Under the pieces are notes generated by a model, which worked only from the letters and a program-made list of their open reading frames with translations, made no database searches and was not told where the DNA came from. A program made the translations under genes and the position numbers. A DNA stretch of 48,283 bases from Verrucomicrobiia bacterium (GTDB taxonomy: Bacteria; Verrucomicrobiota; Verrucomicrobiia; JABWAM01). Position 1 is the stretch's first letter. The number at the start of each line of letters is the position of its first letter. Below are positions 9,095 to 19,048 of the stretch, piece by piece. The stretch lies in NCBI GenBank assembly GCA_020849895.1, contig JADZFN010000045.1, positions 1-48,283 of the forward strand, read 5' to 3'.

Positions 9095-9700
9095 ATGGCC
9101 GAAGAACCGCCCTCCACCGAAAACCTTGCCGAGCCGGCGAGCGAGGCCTGTCGCGACCGCGCGCTCGCCCTTGCCGCCGCGAAGGGGGATGAAGCGGCCT
9201 TCGAGGAGATCGTCCGGACGTTTGCGCCGAGGCTTCAGGCTCTGCTCTATCGAATGCTGCTCGATTGGGGCGACGCCCGGGACGCCGCTCAAGAGGCCTT
9301 CGTGCGCGCGTGGCGCGCCCTGCCCCGGTGGCGGCCGCGCGGCAGCTTTCGCGCGTGGCTTTTCCAGATCGGTGCGCGGGTGGCGCTTGATGCCCTGCGC
9401 GCACGCCCGCGCCGCCCCGAGCACCCACGCCGCGCCGGCGCCGAAAGCGAGGAAGCGTTGGTCTCCCTCGGACGCGAAGACCGCCACGTCGAACAAAGAG
9501 AGATTTTGGAGGCCATCGAAGCGTCCGTGGCGTCTCTCCCCGCCGACCTCCGGACCGCGTTCGTTCTCGCCGAGTATGAAGGCGCCGGCCACGCCGAGAT
9601 TGCCGAAACACTGGGCTGCACCCGAAAGGGGGCCGAGATGCGCCTCTATCGCGCCCGCCAGGCCTTGCGGGAAAAACTCGCCCCTTTCCTCAAATCATGA
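9095..9700 (+). CDS. ECF sigma-70 family RNA polymerase sigma factor
   Basis: An alternative sigma factor of 201 residues with only regions 2 and 4. Region 2 covers about residues 30-100, with the core-binding part DARDAAQEAFVRAWRALPRW and then FRAWLFQIGARVALD. Region 4 covers about 140-195, with the helix-turn-helix HAEIAETLGCTRKGAEMRLY for -35 recognition. The closest functional parallel I can infer is CnrH: about 500 nt downstream lie a short single-helix protein and a CnrX/CpxP-like periplasmic sensor. A 6-bp stem-loop follows the stop. Confidence 0.93.
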   Translation: MAEEPPSTENLAEPASEACRDRALALAAAKGDEAAFEEIVRTFAPRLQALLYRMLLDWGDARDAAQEAFVRAWRALPRWRPRGSFRAWLFQIGARVALDALRARPRRPEHPRRAGAESEEALVSLGREDRHVEQREILEAIEASVASLPADLRTAFVLAEYEGAGHAEIAETLGCTRKGAEMRLYRARQALREKLAPFLKS

Positions 9701-9737
9701 GGGTTTGGGCGAAATCGGTCGTTGAACTCGATATCGG

Positions 9738-9755
9738 CTTCGCCCATCAGCGAAG
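9738..9755 (+). terminator. small stem-loop between the sigma factor and the Cys-rich gene
   Basis: CTTCGC and GCGAAG form a perfect 6-bp stem with a 6-nt loop, 37 nt after the sigma-factor stop. No T-run follows, so it may be a weak terminator, a processing site or chance. Confidence 0.3.
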
Positions 9756-9793
9756 GCCGGAATCCCAACCCTTAAACGAAAGGAATCCTCACC

Positions 9794-10117
9794 ATGAAAA
9801 AACTCCTCGCCGTTGCGGGCGCCGTCTTGGCGTTCGGATGGGCCGCCGTATACGCGGGCGGCATCGCCAACCCCGACCGTCTCAACGCGCGAAACGCCGT
9901 CCTCAACGCCGACAAAGCATCCGCCTCATGCGAAACCTCCTGCTCCTATGCGCAGAGCGACAAGAGGGCCTGTCCCAAGGCCGCATCCTGCCCGCAACGC
10001 GCCTCGTGCGCGAAAGATGCGGGGTCCTGTCCCAAAGTGGCCGACTCAAGCGCCAAGAGCTCCTGCTCGAAAGCGGCGACGTGCCCGATGGGCAAGAAAG
10101 CCAAAACGACCAAGTAA
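9794..10117 (+). CDS. secreted cysteine-rich protein, possible metal-binding
   Basis: A protein of 107 residues with an N-terminal signal peptide (MKKLLAVAGAVLAFGWAAVYAGG). The mature part is rich in Lys, Ser, Ala and Cys, with the cysteines spaced by short intervals in low-complexity sequence (CETSC, CPKAASC, CAKDAGSC, CSKAATC). I do not recognise a named family. The composition resembles periplasmic metal-sequestering proteins. A good Shine-Dalgarno (AAAGGA) lies about 10 nt before the ATG. Its place between the ECF sigma factor and the sensor-like genes suggests it is a regulon target, but that is inference. Confidence 0.75.
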   Translation: MKKLLAVAGAVLAFGWAAVYAGGIANPDRLNARNAVLNADKASASCETSCSYAQSDKRACPKAASCPQRASCAKDAGSCPKVADSSAKSSCSKAATCPMGKKAKTTK

Positions 10118-10181
10118 GCGAAACCTGAAAAAACCTCTCCCTCCCACCTCGCCCGGCGCGGCGGTGGCGAGGCCCTTTTCC

Positions 10182-10547
10182 GTGAAACCTGACGCCCCTC
10201 TGAGTCGCCTCCTCGCTTCGTGGACGCTGTGCCCTCCTTCGGCGGACGGACGATTCGTCGCCGACACGATGCGCGCCGTGCGCCGCGCACGGCCGAAGTC
10301 TTGGGGGAGGCGTTGGGCGGCCTGGCTCGACGCGCTCGTCCAGGACTGGTTGCCGTCGCCCGGCGCGGCGCTGTCCGCCTTGGGTGCGCTTGCGCTGGCG
10401 CTCGGCGCAATCCATTTCACGGCGGTCGCCGAGCGCGCACGCGAGGGAACTGCGCTCGCATGGAGGGATTCGGTGCTGCGCCCCTCTTCGTCGCTGTGGA
10501 TCGCTGCGGTCCATCGCGATCTCGCGGAATCGCGCGTCCGGCCATGA
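10182..10547 (+). CDS. small single-helix membrane protein, putative anti-sigma (CnrY-like position)
   Basis: A 121-residue protein with an Arg-rich N-terminal half (to about residue 55) and one hydrophobic segment (ALSALGALALALGAIHFTA, about 67-85), then a short C-terminal part. The layout, cytoplasmic segment, one helix and periplasmic tail, fits a small anti-sigma factor. It ends in an ATGA overlap with the periplasmic sensor gene, as membrane anti-sigma/sensor pairs do. No zinc-finger anti-sigma motif is present. The GTG at 10182 was chosen for the GAGG about 10 nt upstream; GTG 10164 and ATG 10269 are in frame. Function is inferred from context only. Confidence 0.6.
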   Translation: MKPDAPLSRLLASWTLCPPSADGRFVADTMRAVRRARPKSWGRRWAAWLDALVQDWLPSPGAALSALGALALALGAIHFTAVAERAREGTALAWRDSVLRPSSSLWIAAVHRDLAESRVRP

Positions 10548-11032
10548 GCGCCTTCACCCGCAAGTGGCTCACGGGGCTTGCCGCCCTTGCGCTTGTGGCG
10601 GGCTTGTGCGCCTGGGGAATGGCCCGCCATGAGGCCGTTCTCGCCGAGCGCGTACGGGGAGGCGACCTTCTCGCGCCGCCTCCCGACCTTGGCCTTTCCG
10701 CCGAACAGGCGCACGACATCGCGCTTTTGGAAAAGGCGTATCGCGCGTCTCTCGCGGACCTCTGTGACAAGCATTGTGCGGCGAAAGCCCGGATCGCCCG
10801 CCTCTTCGCCGAAAACCGTCCGGACGAACTGCAGCTCCTCGACGGCGCGCGCGAAGCCGGCGAGGCCTATCGCGCTCTCGAAATCGCCACCGTGCGGCAT
10901 CTCCTCAGCGTTGGCGCGCGGTTGACGCCGGACCAACGGGGCCGCTACTACGCCTCCATTGCGGGCGGCCTCGGCGTGCCGTGCGAGCGCAGCGGCTCGA
11001 TGAAGGATTGCCCCCAACCTGTTTCCCCATGA
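10544..11032 (+). CDS. CpxP/CnrX-like periplasmic heavy-metal sensor
   Basis: A 162-residue protein anchored by one N-terminal helix (about residues 8-25), with a mostly helical periplasmic part. LSAEQAHDIALLEKAYRA followed by DLCDKHCAAKARIARLFAE matches the long helical hairpin of the CpxP/Spy/ZraP/CnrX group. CDKHC offers two Cys and a His as possible metal ligands, which is not the usual His/Glu set. It starts in an ATGA overlap with the putative anti-sigma gene and ends in another with the YHS-like gene. By analogy with CnrX it would sense metal or envelope stress and control release of the sigma factor. Confidence 0.7.
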   Translation: MSAFTRKWLTGLAALALVAGLCAWGMARHEAVLAERVRGGDLLAPPPDLGLSAEQAHDIALLEKAYRASLADLCDKHCAAKARIARLFAENRPDELQLLDGAREAGEAYRALEIATVRHLLSVGARLTPDQRGRYYASIAGGLGVPCERSGSMKDCPQPVSP

Positions 11033-11331
11033 GAACCTTAACCTCCCTCCTCACCCTGATCGCCTTCGTCTTGTCGGCTTACGCCGCCGATCCCGCGCCC
11101 GCCAAACCCAAACCGAAGCCCTACCCGTTCCAGACCTGTCTGGTCACCGATGAAAAACTCGGCGGCATGGGCAAGGAATACGTGTTCACCTACGAAGGAC
11201 GCGAAATCAAATTCTGCTGCAAAGGCTGTATGAAGGATTTTAAGAAGGATCCCGCGAAGTACCTCAAGAAGCTCGATGCCGCCGAAAAGGCGGACGCGCC
11301 GACGGGCCCGGCGGCGAAACCCTCGGAATAA
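11029..11331 (+). CDS. secreted YHS/TRASH-like metal-binding protein
   Basis: A 100-residue protein with a signal peptide (about residues 1-20, ending AYAAD) and a Lys/Pro linker. A single small metal-binding domain follows: TCLVTDEKLGGMGKEYVF, then FTYEGREIKFCCKGCMKDF and KKDPAKYLKKLD. One Cys in TCLV plus CCKGC gives a four-cysteine set like the YHS/TRASH fold, associated with copper and other soft metals. It is the last gene of the ATGA-linked trio, so it is probably made together with the sensor. The C-terminal tail is Ala/Pro-rich. Confidence 0.8.
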   Translation: MRTLTSLLTLIAFVLSAYAADPAPAKPKPKPYPFQTCLVTDEKLGGMGKEYVFTYEGREIKFCCKGCMKDFKKDPAKYLKKLDAAEKADAPTGPAAKPSE

Positions 11332-11463
11332 TTTCCACAGGCGATCGCTTTTTCACGCGGGCAGCGGTCATGACGCCCATCTCCTGCCCCCGGCGAAGTT
11401 CGGCGGCGGCCTTGGCTTTGAGGCGCACCGCTCCACACCGATGGAAAACCGCCGGGAGGGGCA

Positions 11464-11856
11464 TCAGGCGGGATCGAGGGCGACCACGCAGTCAATCTCC
11501 ACGTCGAACCCGAGGAGTTGGCAGCCGATTGTGGAGCGCGAAGGCGGATTCTCCCTGAAGAACTTTCCGTAGACCCCGTTCATTGCGGCGAACGTCTCGG
11601 GTGTCAGCGGTTGCAGATACACGCGGCAGTTCACGACGTTCTCCATCCGGCCGCCTGCCGCCTCGACGAGGGTTTTGAGATTGAGGAGCACTCGTTCGGT
11701 TTGTTGTTCGATGGTGCCTCGCTCCACCTTGCCGGTCGCGGGATTGAACGGCACCTGGCCTGAGATGAAGAGCAGGCGTCCGGAAGCCGTGACGCCGAGC
11801 GAGTAGGGGCCGACGGCGCGCGGGCCGTTCGGGACTTCACGAAGAACGGTTTTCAT
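11464..11856 (-). CDS. RidA/YjgF/UK114-family enamine/imine deaminase
   Basis: A 130-residue RidA-like protein. The family removes reactive enamines and imines made by PLP enzymes. Features are the opening GPRAVGPYSLGVTASGRLLF, the strand ISGQVPFNPATGKV and the CRVYLQPLTPETFAAMNGVY region. The C-terminal signature is RSTIGCQLLGFDVEIDC, in which the Arg is the conserved substrate-contacting residue. The start is the ATG at 11856, just before the conserved region. The gene is divergent from the Fe-S carrier gene; the 218 nt between them hold a heptad repeat array. Confidence 0.93.
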   Translation of the reverse strand: MKTVLREVPNGPRAVGPYSLGVTASGRLLFISGQVPFNPATGKVERGTIEQQTERVLLNLKTLVEAAGGRMENVVNCRVYLQPLTPETFAAMNGVYGKFFRENPPSRSTIGCQLLGFDVEIDCVVALDPA

Positions 11857-11932
11857 CAGCGCTGCGTTTTCTCGTCTTGCGCCGCGGTGGTCAAGGGAAA
11901 ACGGGCTGCACGGAGAAACGCGGGTGCGCGAC

Positions 11933-12016
11933 AAGAAGGTTGAGAGAAGCAAGAAGCTCGAGGCGGGAAGACGGAAGGAGGACGAGGGAGATGAGTCGAG
12001 AGACGGGAGACGAGAG
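11933..12016 (+). repeat. heptad-periodic purine-rich array (12 units)
   Basis: Twelve consecutive 7-nt units, most of the form AAGNNNN or ACGNNNN, read in register with no insertion from 11933 to 12016. They lie between the divergent RidA and Fe-S carrier genes. Similar arrays occur at 21772-21806 and 44680-44749. On the minus strand the array reads as Ser/Phe/Leu-rich nonsense, so it is not coding. Confidence 0.7.
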
Positions 12017-12038
12017 GGCCTGCGTCTCCGCGAGCCGC

Positions 12039-12067
12039 TTGACCGCCTCAGAGTCGCCCCATAGATT
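12039..12067 (+). promoter_or_regulatory. candidate sigma-70 promoter of the Fe-S carrier gene
   Basis: TTGACC (12039-12044) and TAGATT (12062-12067) are separated by 17 nt. The expected transcription start falls at about 12074-12075, essentially on the ATG at 12075. No Shine-Dalgarno precedes that ATG, which suggests a leaderless mRNA. Confidence 0.45.
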
Positions 12068-12074
12068 GAAACCG

Positions 12075-12488
12075 ATGAGCGAACCTGCTCCCCCCCCGCC
12101 TCCCGCTCCGGCGGTTTCCTCCGCGACGCCCGCCCCGCCATCTTACAAGATCGGCACGGAGAAGCTCATCCGGGTGAGCGAAACGGCGGCAGCGCGTTTG
12201 AAGCAATTGCTCGAACGGACCGGTAGACCGAATGGCGTACTGCGCGTGGCGGTGATCGGGGGCGGTTGTTCCGGCCTTCAATACAAGATGGATCTCGCCG
12301 AAGGGCCGCGTCCGCGCGATTTCCTGGTGGCTTCTCGGGGAGTGAACGTGGTGGTGGACCCGAAGAGCGCACTCTACGTCAGCGGTTCCGAGCTGGATTT
12401 CAGCGAGGACCTTCAAAAAGGCGGGTTCAAAGTGACCAATCCGACCGCCACGGCGTCCTGCTCCTGCGGAGAAAGCTTTTCCGCGTGA
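12075..12488 (+). CDS. A-type iron-sulfur carrier (IscA/ErpA/HesB family)
   Basis: A 137-residue protein that carries and delivers nascent Fe-S clusters. After a proline-rich N-terminal stretch (about residues 5-24) the HesB fold begins (IRVSETAAARLKQLL). The three cluster ligands are present: Cys65 in GGGCSGLQY, and Cys129 and Cys131 in SCSCGESF near the C-terminus. The Pro-rich extension is unusual; family members normally have about 105-120 residues. An HscB-like co-chaperone gene follows 52 nt later, so this is a small Fe-S assembly unit without iscS or iscU nearby. The start lacks a Shine-Dalgarno. Confidence 0.92.
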   Translation: MSEPAPPPPPAPAVSSATPAPPSYKIGTEKLIRVSETAAARLKQLLERTGRPNGVLRVAVIGGGCSGLQYKMDLAEGPRPRDFLVASRGVNVVVDPKSALYVSGSELDFSEDLQKGGFKVTNPTATASCSCGESFSA

Positions 12489-12540
12489 ACCGCTTCCCGT
12501 TTTTGCGAATCGGTTCCGCGAAGGCGTCCGGCGAGGCGGC

Positions 12541-13146
12541 ATGAACGCCTTTGAGCTTCTCGGTTTTCCTCCTCGGCCGCTCCTCGACGCGGAGAAGGTC
12601 CAGTCGCGCTTTCTGGAGCTCAGCGCACCTCTGCATCCGGATCGGGCGCACGCCCTTCCGGACGAGGAGCGGGAGAAGGCGACTCGGCGGTTTGCTGAAC
12701 TGAACGCCGCATCCCGCATTTTGCGAAACCCGCGCGACCGCCTCAATCTCCTGCTCGAACTGGAGACGGGCAAGAAACCGCGGGACGTCCAACGAATCCC
12801 TCCGGGGACGATGGAGCTTTTTTCGGAAGTGGGTCAGGCGTGTCGTGATGCGGACGAATTTCTCGCCTCGCGCACGGATGCGAACGCCTCCCCGATCCTG
12901 CGCGCCGCGGCGAAAGGGCGGGCGGCGGAATGGCGGCGGCGCCTCGACGCCACGCTCATCCAGGTGGACGAGAAGGCGGAGCGGGCGCGGACGGATCTGG
13001 CGGCCTTCGACGTCCAATGGGCGTCGGGCGAGAGGCACGCGGCGTTGCTCGATTCGATCGAAAATCTCGCGCGCTTGTTTTCCTACATCGAGCGCTGGCG
13101 CAGTCAGCTCCAGGACCGCCTGCTCGAGTTGCAGGTGCGGGGATAG
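12541..13146 (+). CDS. hscB: HscB-like J-domain co-chaperone
   Basis: A 201-residue co-chaperone that would stimulate an Hsp70 (HscA-type) during Fe-S cluster transfer from a scaffold. The J domain occupies the first 75 residues or so, with the invariant HPD at residues 32-34 (LHPDRAH). An N-terminal FELLGFPPRPLLD and an HscB-type C-terminal three-helix region follow (about 95-195). The gene lies directly after an A-type carrier gene, which supports the HscB reading over a generic DnaJ protein. Zinc cysteines found in some eukaryotic HscBs are absent. The start is ATG 12541, after a GAGG. Confidence 0.85.
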   Translation: MNAFELLGFPPRPLLDAEKVQSRFLELSAPLHPDRAHALPDEEREKATRRFAELNAASRILRNPRDRLNLLLELETGKKPRDVQRIPPGTMELFSEVGQACRDADEFLASRTDANASPILRAAAKGRAAEWRRRLDATLIQVDEKAERARTDLAAFDVQWASGERHAALLDSIENLARLFSYIERWRSQLQDRLLELQVRG

Positions 13147-13180
13147 CTCCGCGGCGCCCGTCTTCCTCCAAGGGCAGAAG

Positions 13181-13552
13181 TCAGGCGCGCGCCTGTTTCG
13201 TCACGAGATATTCCGCAAGAGCGACCGCTTGGTTGTGCTCCCGGTCCTTGGCGCCATACACGAGCGTGACGGTTCCGCGCCGCATTTGCTCCCGAAGCTT
13301 CGCGACGGCTTCGGGATTTCCGTCGAGTTCTTTGAAATACCGGCCGCGGAATATCGGCCATTTGGCGACGTCGTGGGCGAACCATTTCCGCAGCGCGTGG
13401 CTCGGCGCGATTTCTTTGAGCCAGAGCCCGATGCGGATCGAGTCCTTGGAAGTGCCGCGCGGCCAGAGACGGTCCACAAGGATCCGGACGCCGTCGGCGG
13501 CTTCGGGCGCTTCGTAAGCGCGTTTCAATTTCAAAGGGAAGGTCTTTTTCAT
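13181..13552 (-). CDS. DUF488-family protein
   Basis: A 123-residue cytoplasmic protein of the DUF488 family, whose role is unknown. Recognisable parts are GVRILVDRLWPRGTSKDS, LWLKEIAPSHALRKWFAHD and TLVYGAKDREHNQAVALAEY, which fit the short DUF488 group found widely in bacteria. It lies 67 nt downstream of metH on the same strand and converges with the HscB-like gene. Nothing in the context points to a function. Confidence 0.85.
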   Translation of the reverse strand: MKKTFPLKLKRAYEAPEAADGVRILVDRLWPRGTSKDSIRIGLWLKEIAPSHALRKWFAHDVAKWPIFRGRYFKELDGNPEAVAKLREQMRRGTVTLVYGAKDREHNQAVALAEYLVTKQARA

Positions 13553-13590
13553 CCGGGAAAAATTTGGAGGACGCCTTAGGATGCGCCTTC

Positions 13591-13618
13591 CGCGCGCGTT
13601 TGCCGCACGACGCGCGCG
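13591..13618 (-). terminator. GC-rich inverted repeat just after metH
   Basis: CGCGCGCGT (13591-13599) and ACGCGCGCG (13610-13618) form a perfect 9-bp stem with a 10-nt loop, immediately beyond the metH stop at 13620. There is no U-tract. It may attenuate read-through into the DUF488 gene. Confidence 0.4.
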
Positions 13619-13619
13619 A

Positions 13620-17333
<3,714 letters not shown>

Positions 17334-17370
17334 GGTGGGAAATATCGCCGAAGTTTCGAAGAAGGCGAAC

Positions 17371-17388
17371 GAATCCTTGCGCGGATTC
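17371..17388. promoter_or_regulatory. inverted repeat in the metH/AsmA divergent region
   Basis: GAATCC and GGATTC form a perfect 6-bp dyad around TTGCGC. It sits in the 110-nt region from which metH and the AsmA-like gene diverge, so it could be an operator. No regulator can be named. Confidence 0.3.
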
Positions 17389-17443
17389 TTCCGGGCCGCG
17401 CTCTAGGCTTGCGAAGATCCGTCGCGCCCTTTACCCATTTCCC

Positions 17444-18910
17444 GTGCGTCGCTTTGGATTTAAAACGCTTGCGGTGTTTCTCGCTTTTGTGGCGGTTTTG
17501 GGAGGACTGTTCGGCATCGCGCACAGCTACCTGAATTCGCACGATTTTCAGGCCCGGTTGATCGAGGAAGTCTCGCGGAAACTCGGCTGCGACGTGCGCG
17601 TGGGGCGGATGAAAATCCGGCTCCACCGGGGGCTCGATTGGGTGGATATCGAGGCGAGCAGTCCGCTGGTCCGTCCCGAAACTTTCATGAAGGCCGAGCG
17701 GTTGCGCCTCCGTTACGACTTTTTCCAGGCGCTGTTCCTGGGCAAGGTGGTCCTCACCGAGGTCCGCATCAGCCGGCCGCGGATCACGCTGGATCTGTCG
17801 GAGACCGCCGAAGCGGCATCGCCCTGGCCGCCGCCGCCGCCGTCCGCGCCTTCCGAACCCGCGGCGCCGCGTCTTCCGGTCGCCGAAGCGCACCCGGAGA
17901 AAGCCGCAGGCGCATCGGAGGCGCCTTCGCCCGCGCCGCCGCCGTCCGCTTCCCCTTCGCCCCCCATTTCCGCGGCGCCCTGGCCGCCGCCGCCGCATGT
18001 GAACCTGAAAAGCCTGATGATCGAGGACGGCGCGTGCGACATCGTTCTCGTGCCGGCCGAAAAAATCGAGTGCGGAGGGCTCCAGGTACGCGCGGGTTTT
18101 TCGGAAGATCCGGAGGCCACGGGCGCCGGTGTCATCAACGCGGCGACGCTTCAGCTCCCGAAAAACCTGCTGTTGCGCTCCGTGCGCGGACAGTTTCTCT
18201 GGCGCGCGGAAAGCGTTGCCGTGCCCTCGCTCACCGCGCAGCTTTGCGGGGGGAACGCGGAGGCGACGCTTCGGCTCGAAAAGCCCAGGGGCGTTCCGGT
18301 TTTTGACCTCACGGTGGTGTTCAAGGACCTCAGTCTTTCGGAACTGGCGCGGGCCGCTGGAGCGCGCGATCTTCCCCTCGTGGGGAAACTCCAGGCGCAG
18401 GCGCGTTTCCAGGGCGCTCTCGCCTCGGTCGCGACGCCGAACGGGTTGGGTCAGGTGAAGGTCCGGGACGCTCGTCTCTTCCGCGCCCCCGGCCTTTCGC
18501 AGTTGGGCGGCCTGCTGAATCGTCAGGACTTTTATGATTTGCCGCTGACGGCGTGCGAAACCGACTTCACGCTTCAGGCCAATCGTCTGGAGCTTTCGCG
18601 GATCCAGGTGACCGCCGCGGAACTCGACCTCACGGGCGACGGCTGGCTCGATTTCGCCACGCACACGGAGGAGCTGCGCCTCAAGCTGGGCCTCGCGCCC
18701 TCTCTCGCGGGCGCCCTGCCCGCAGGGATGCTCGACGGGCTGCCCCGCCGCGCCTCGGGCTGGGTCGAGATCCCGTTCAAGGTCTGGGGCCCCATGGACC
18801 GTCCCCAGAACGATCTGGTCGCCCGCTTCGCCGCGATCCAGATGCGGGCGATCGGCGGCACGATCTTCGACCGGATCTTTCGCTCCATGCCGAAAAACGG
18901 CGCCCCTTGA
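17444..18910 (+). CDS. AsmA-like envelope protein
   Basis: A 488-residue protein with one N-terminal transmembrane helix (about residues 8-25) and a long extracytoplasmic part. The opening FQARLIEEVSRKLGCDVRVG is typical of AsmA/DUF748-type proteins, as is the closing region with GWVEIPFKVWGPMDRPQNDL. AsmA relatives are linked to lipid traffic and outer-membrane assembly. A Pro/Ala/Ser-rich linker (about 125-185) interrupts the fold, which is uncommon. The start is GTG 17444, because the helix follows directly. The first dispersed leader element lies between its stop and the pilC gene. Confidence 0.75.
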   Translation: MRRFGFKTLAVFLAFVAVLGGLFGIAHSYLNSHDFQARLIEEVSRKLGCDVRVGRMKIRLHRGLDWVDIEASSPLVRPETFMKAERLRLRYDFFQALFLGKVVLTEVRISRPRITLDLSETAEAASPWPPPPPSAPSEPAAPRLPVAEAHPEKAAGASEAPSPAPPPSASPSPPISAAPWPPPPHVNLKSLMIEDGACDIVLVPAEKIECGGLQVRAGFSEDPEATGAGVINAATLQLPKNLLLRSVRGQFLWRAESVAVPSLTAQLCGGNAEATLRLEKPRGVPVFDLTVVFKDLSLSELARAAGARDLPLVGKLQAQARFQGALASVATPNGLGQVKVRDARLFRAPGLSQLGGLLNRQDFYDLPLTACETDFTLQANRLELSRIQVTAAELDLTGDGWLDFATHTEELRLKLGLAPSLAGALPAGMLDGLPRRASGWVEIPFKVWGPMDRPQNDLVARFAAIQMRAIGGTIFDRIFRSMPKNGAP

Positions 18911-18933
18911 AAACCGCGGAGACCGGCGGGGGC

Positions 18934-18988
18934 GTTCACCGTCTTGAGTTTCCCCAAGGGGGGTCACGATGTACCTGAAGGATCCCAA
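18934..18988 (+). repeat. dispersed leader element, copy 1 (upstream of pilC)
   Basis: This block matches 44834-44889 at all but three positions plus one extra G in the second copy. It opens with GTTCACC, then eight variable bases, TTTCCCCAAGGGGGG, TCACG and an ATG at 18969 followed by TACCTGAAGGATCCCAA. The G-run lies 5 nt before that ATG and could act as a Shine-Dalgarno. CCC-CAAG-GGG can also fold as a hairpin. A TTGCGC hexamer lies exactly 19 nt beyond GATCCCA in both copies. The pilC start is 80 nt downstream of the element's ATG. Confidence 0.8.
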
Positions 18989-19031
18989 GCGGGTTCGGCT
19001 TTTGTCTTGCGCGCCTTCCGGGTTTTGTTAA
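18969..19031 (+). other. possible 20-codon leader peptide starting MYLKDP
   Basis: The ATG inside the leader element opens a 20-residue frame beginning MYLKDPKRVRLLSCAPSGFC and ending at TAA 19029-19031, 17 nt before the pilC ATG and out of frame with it. At the other copy the same ATG is in frame with the downstream gene. Whether it is translated is unknown. Confidence 0.35.
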
Positions 19032-19048
19032 GTTGCTGCACGGTACTC

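Noticed and set aside
5636..9592. A 1318-codon open frame on the minus strand
   Set aside because: Only the last 118 codons are real (the HU-like protein). The rest is antisense to the membrane glycosyltransferase, yceI and sigma genes and has the Arg/Gly/Ala-rich composition of a GC-rich shadow frame.
11264..11464. A 66-codon minus-strand frame whose ATG overlaps the ridA-like stop (TGATG)
   Set aside because: The overlap hints at coupling, but the frame runs antisense into the YHS-like gene and its sequence matches nothing I know. Kept only as a weak possibility.
17334..17443. Possible cobalamin or SAM riboswitch upstream of metH
   Set aside because: The 110-nt region is too short and lacks any recognisable B12-box or SAM aptamer sequence.
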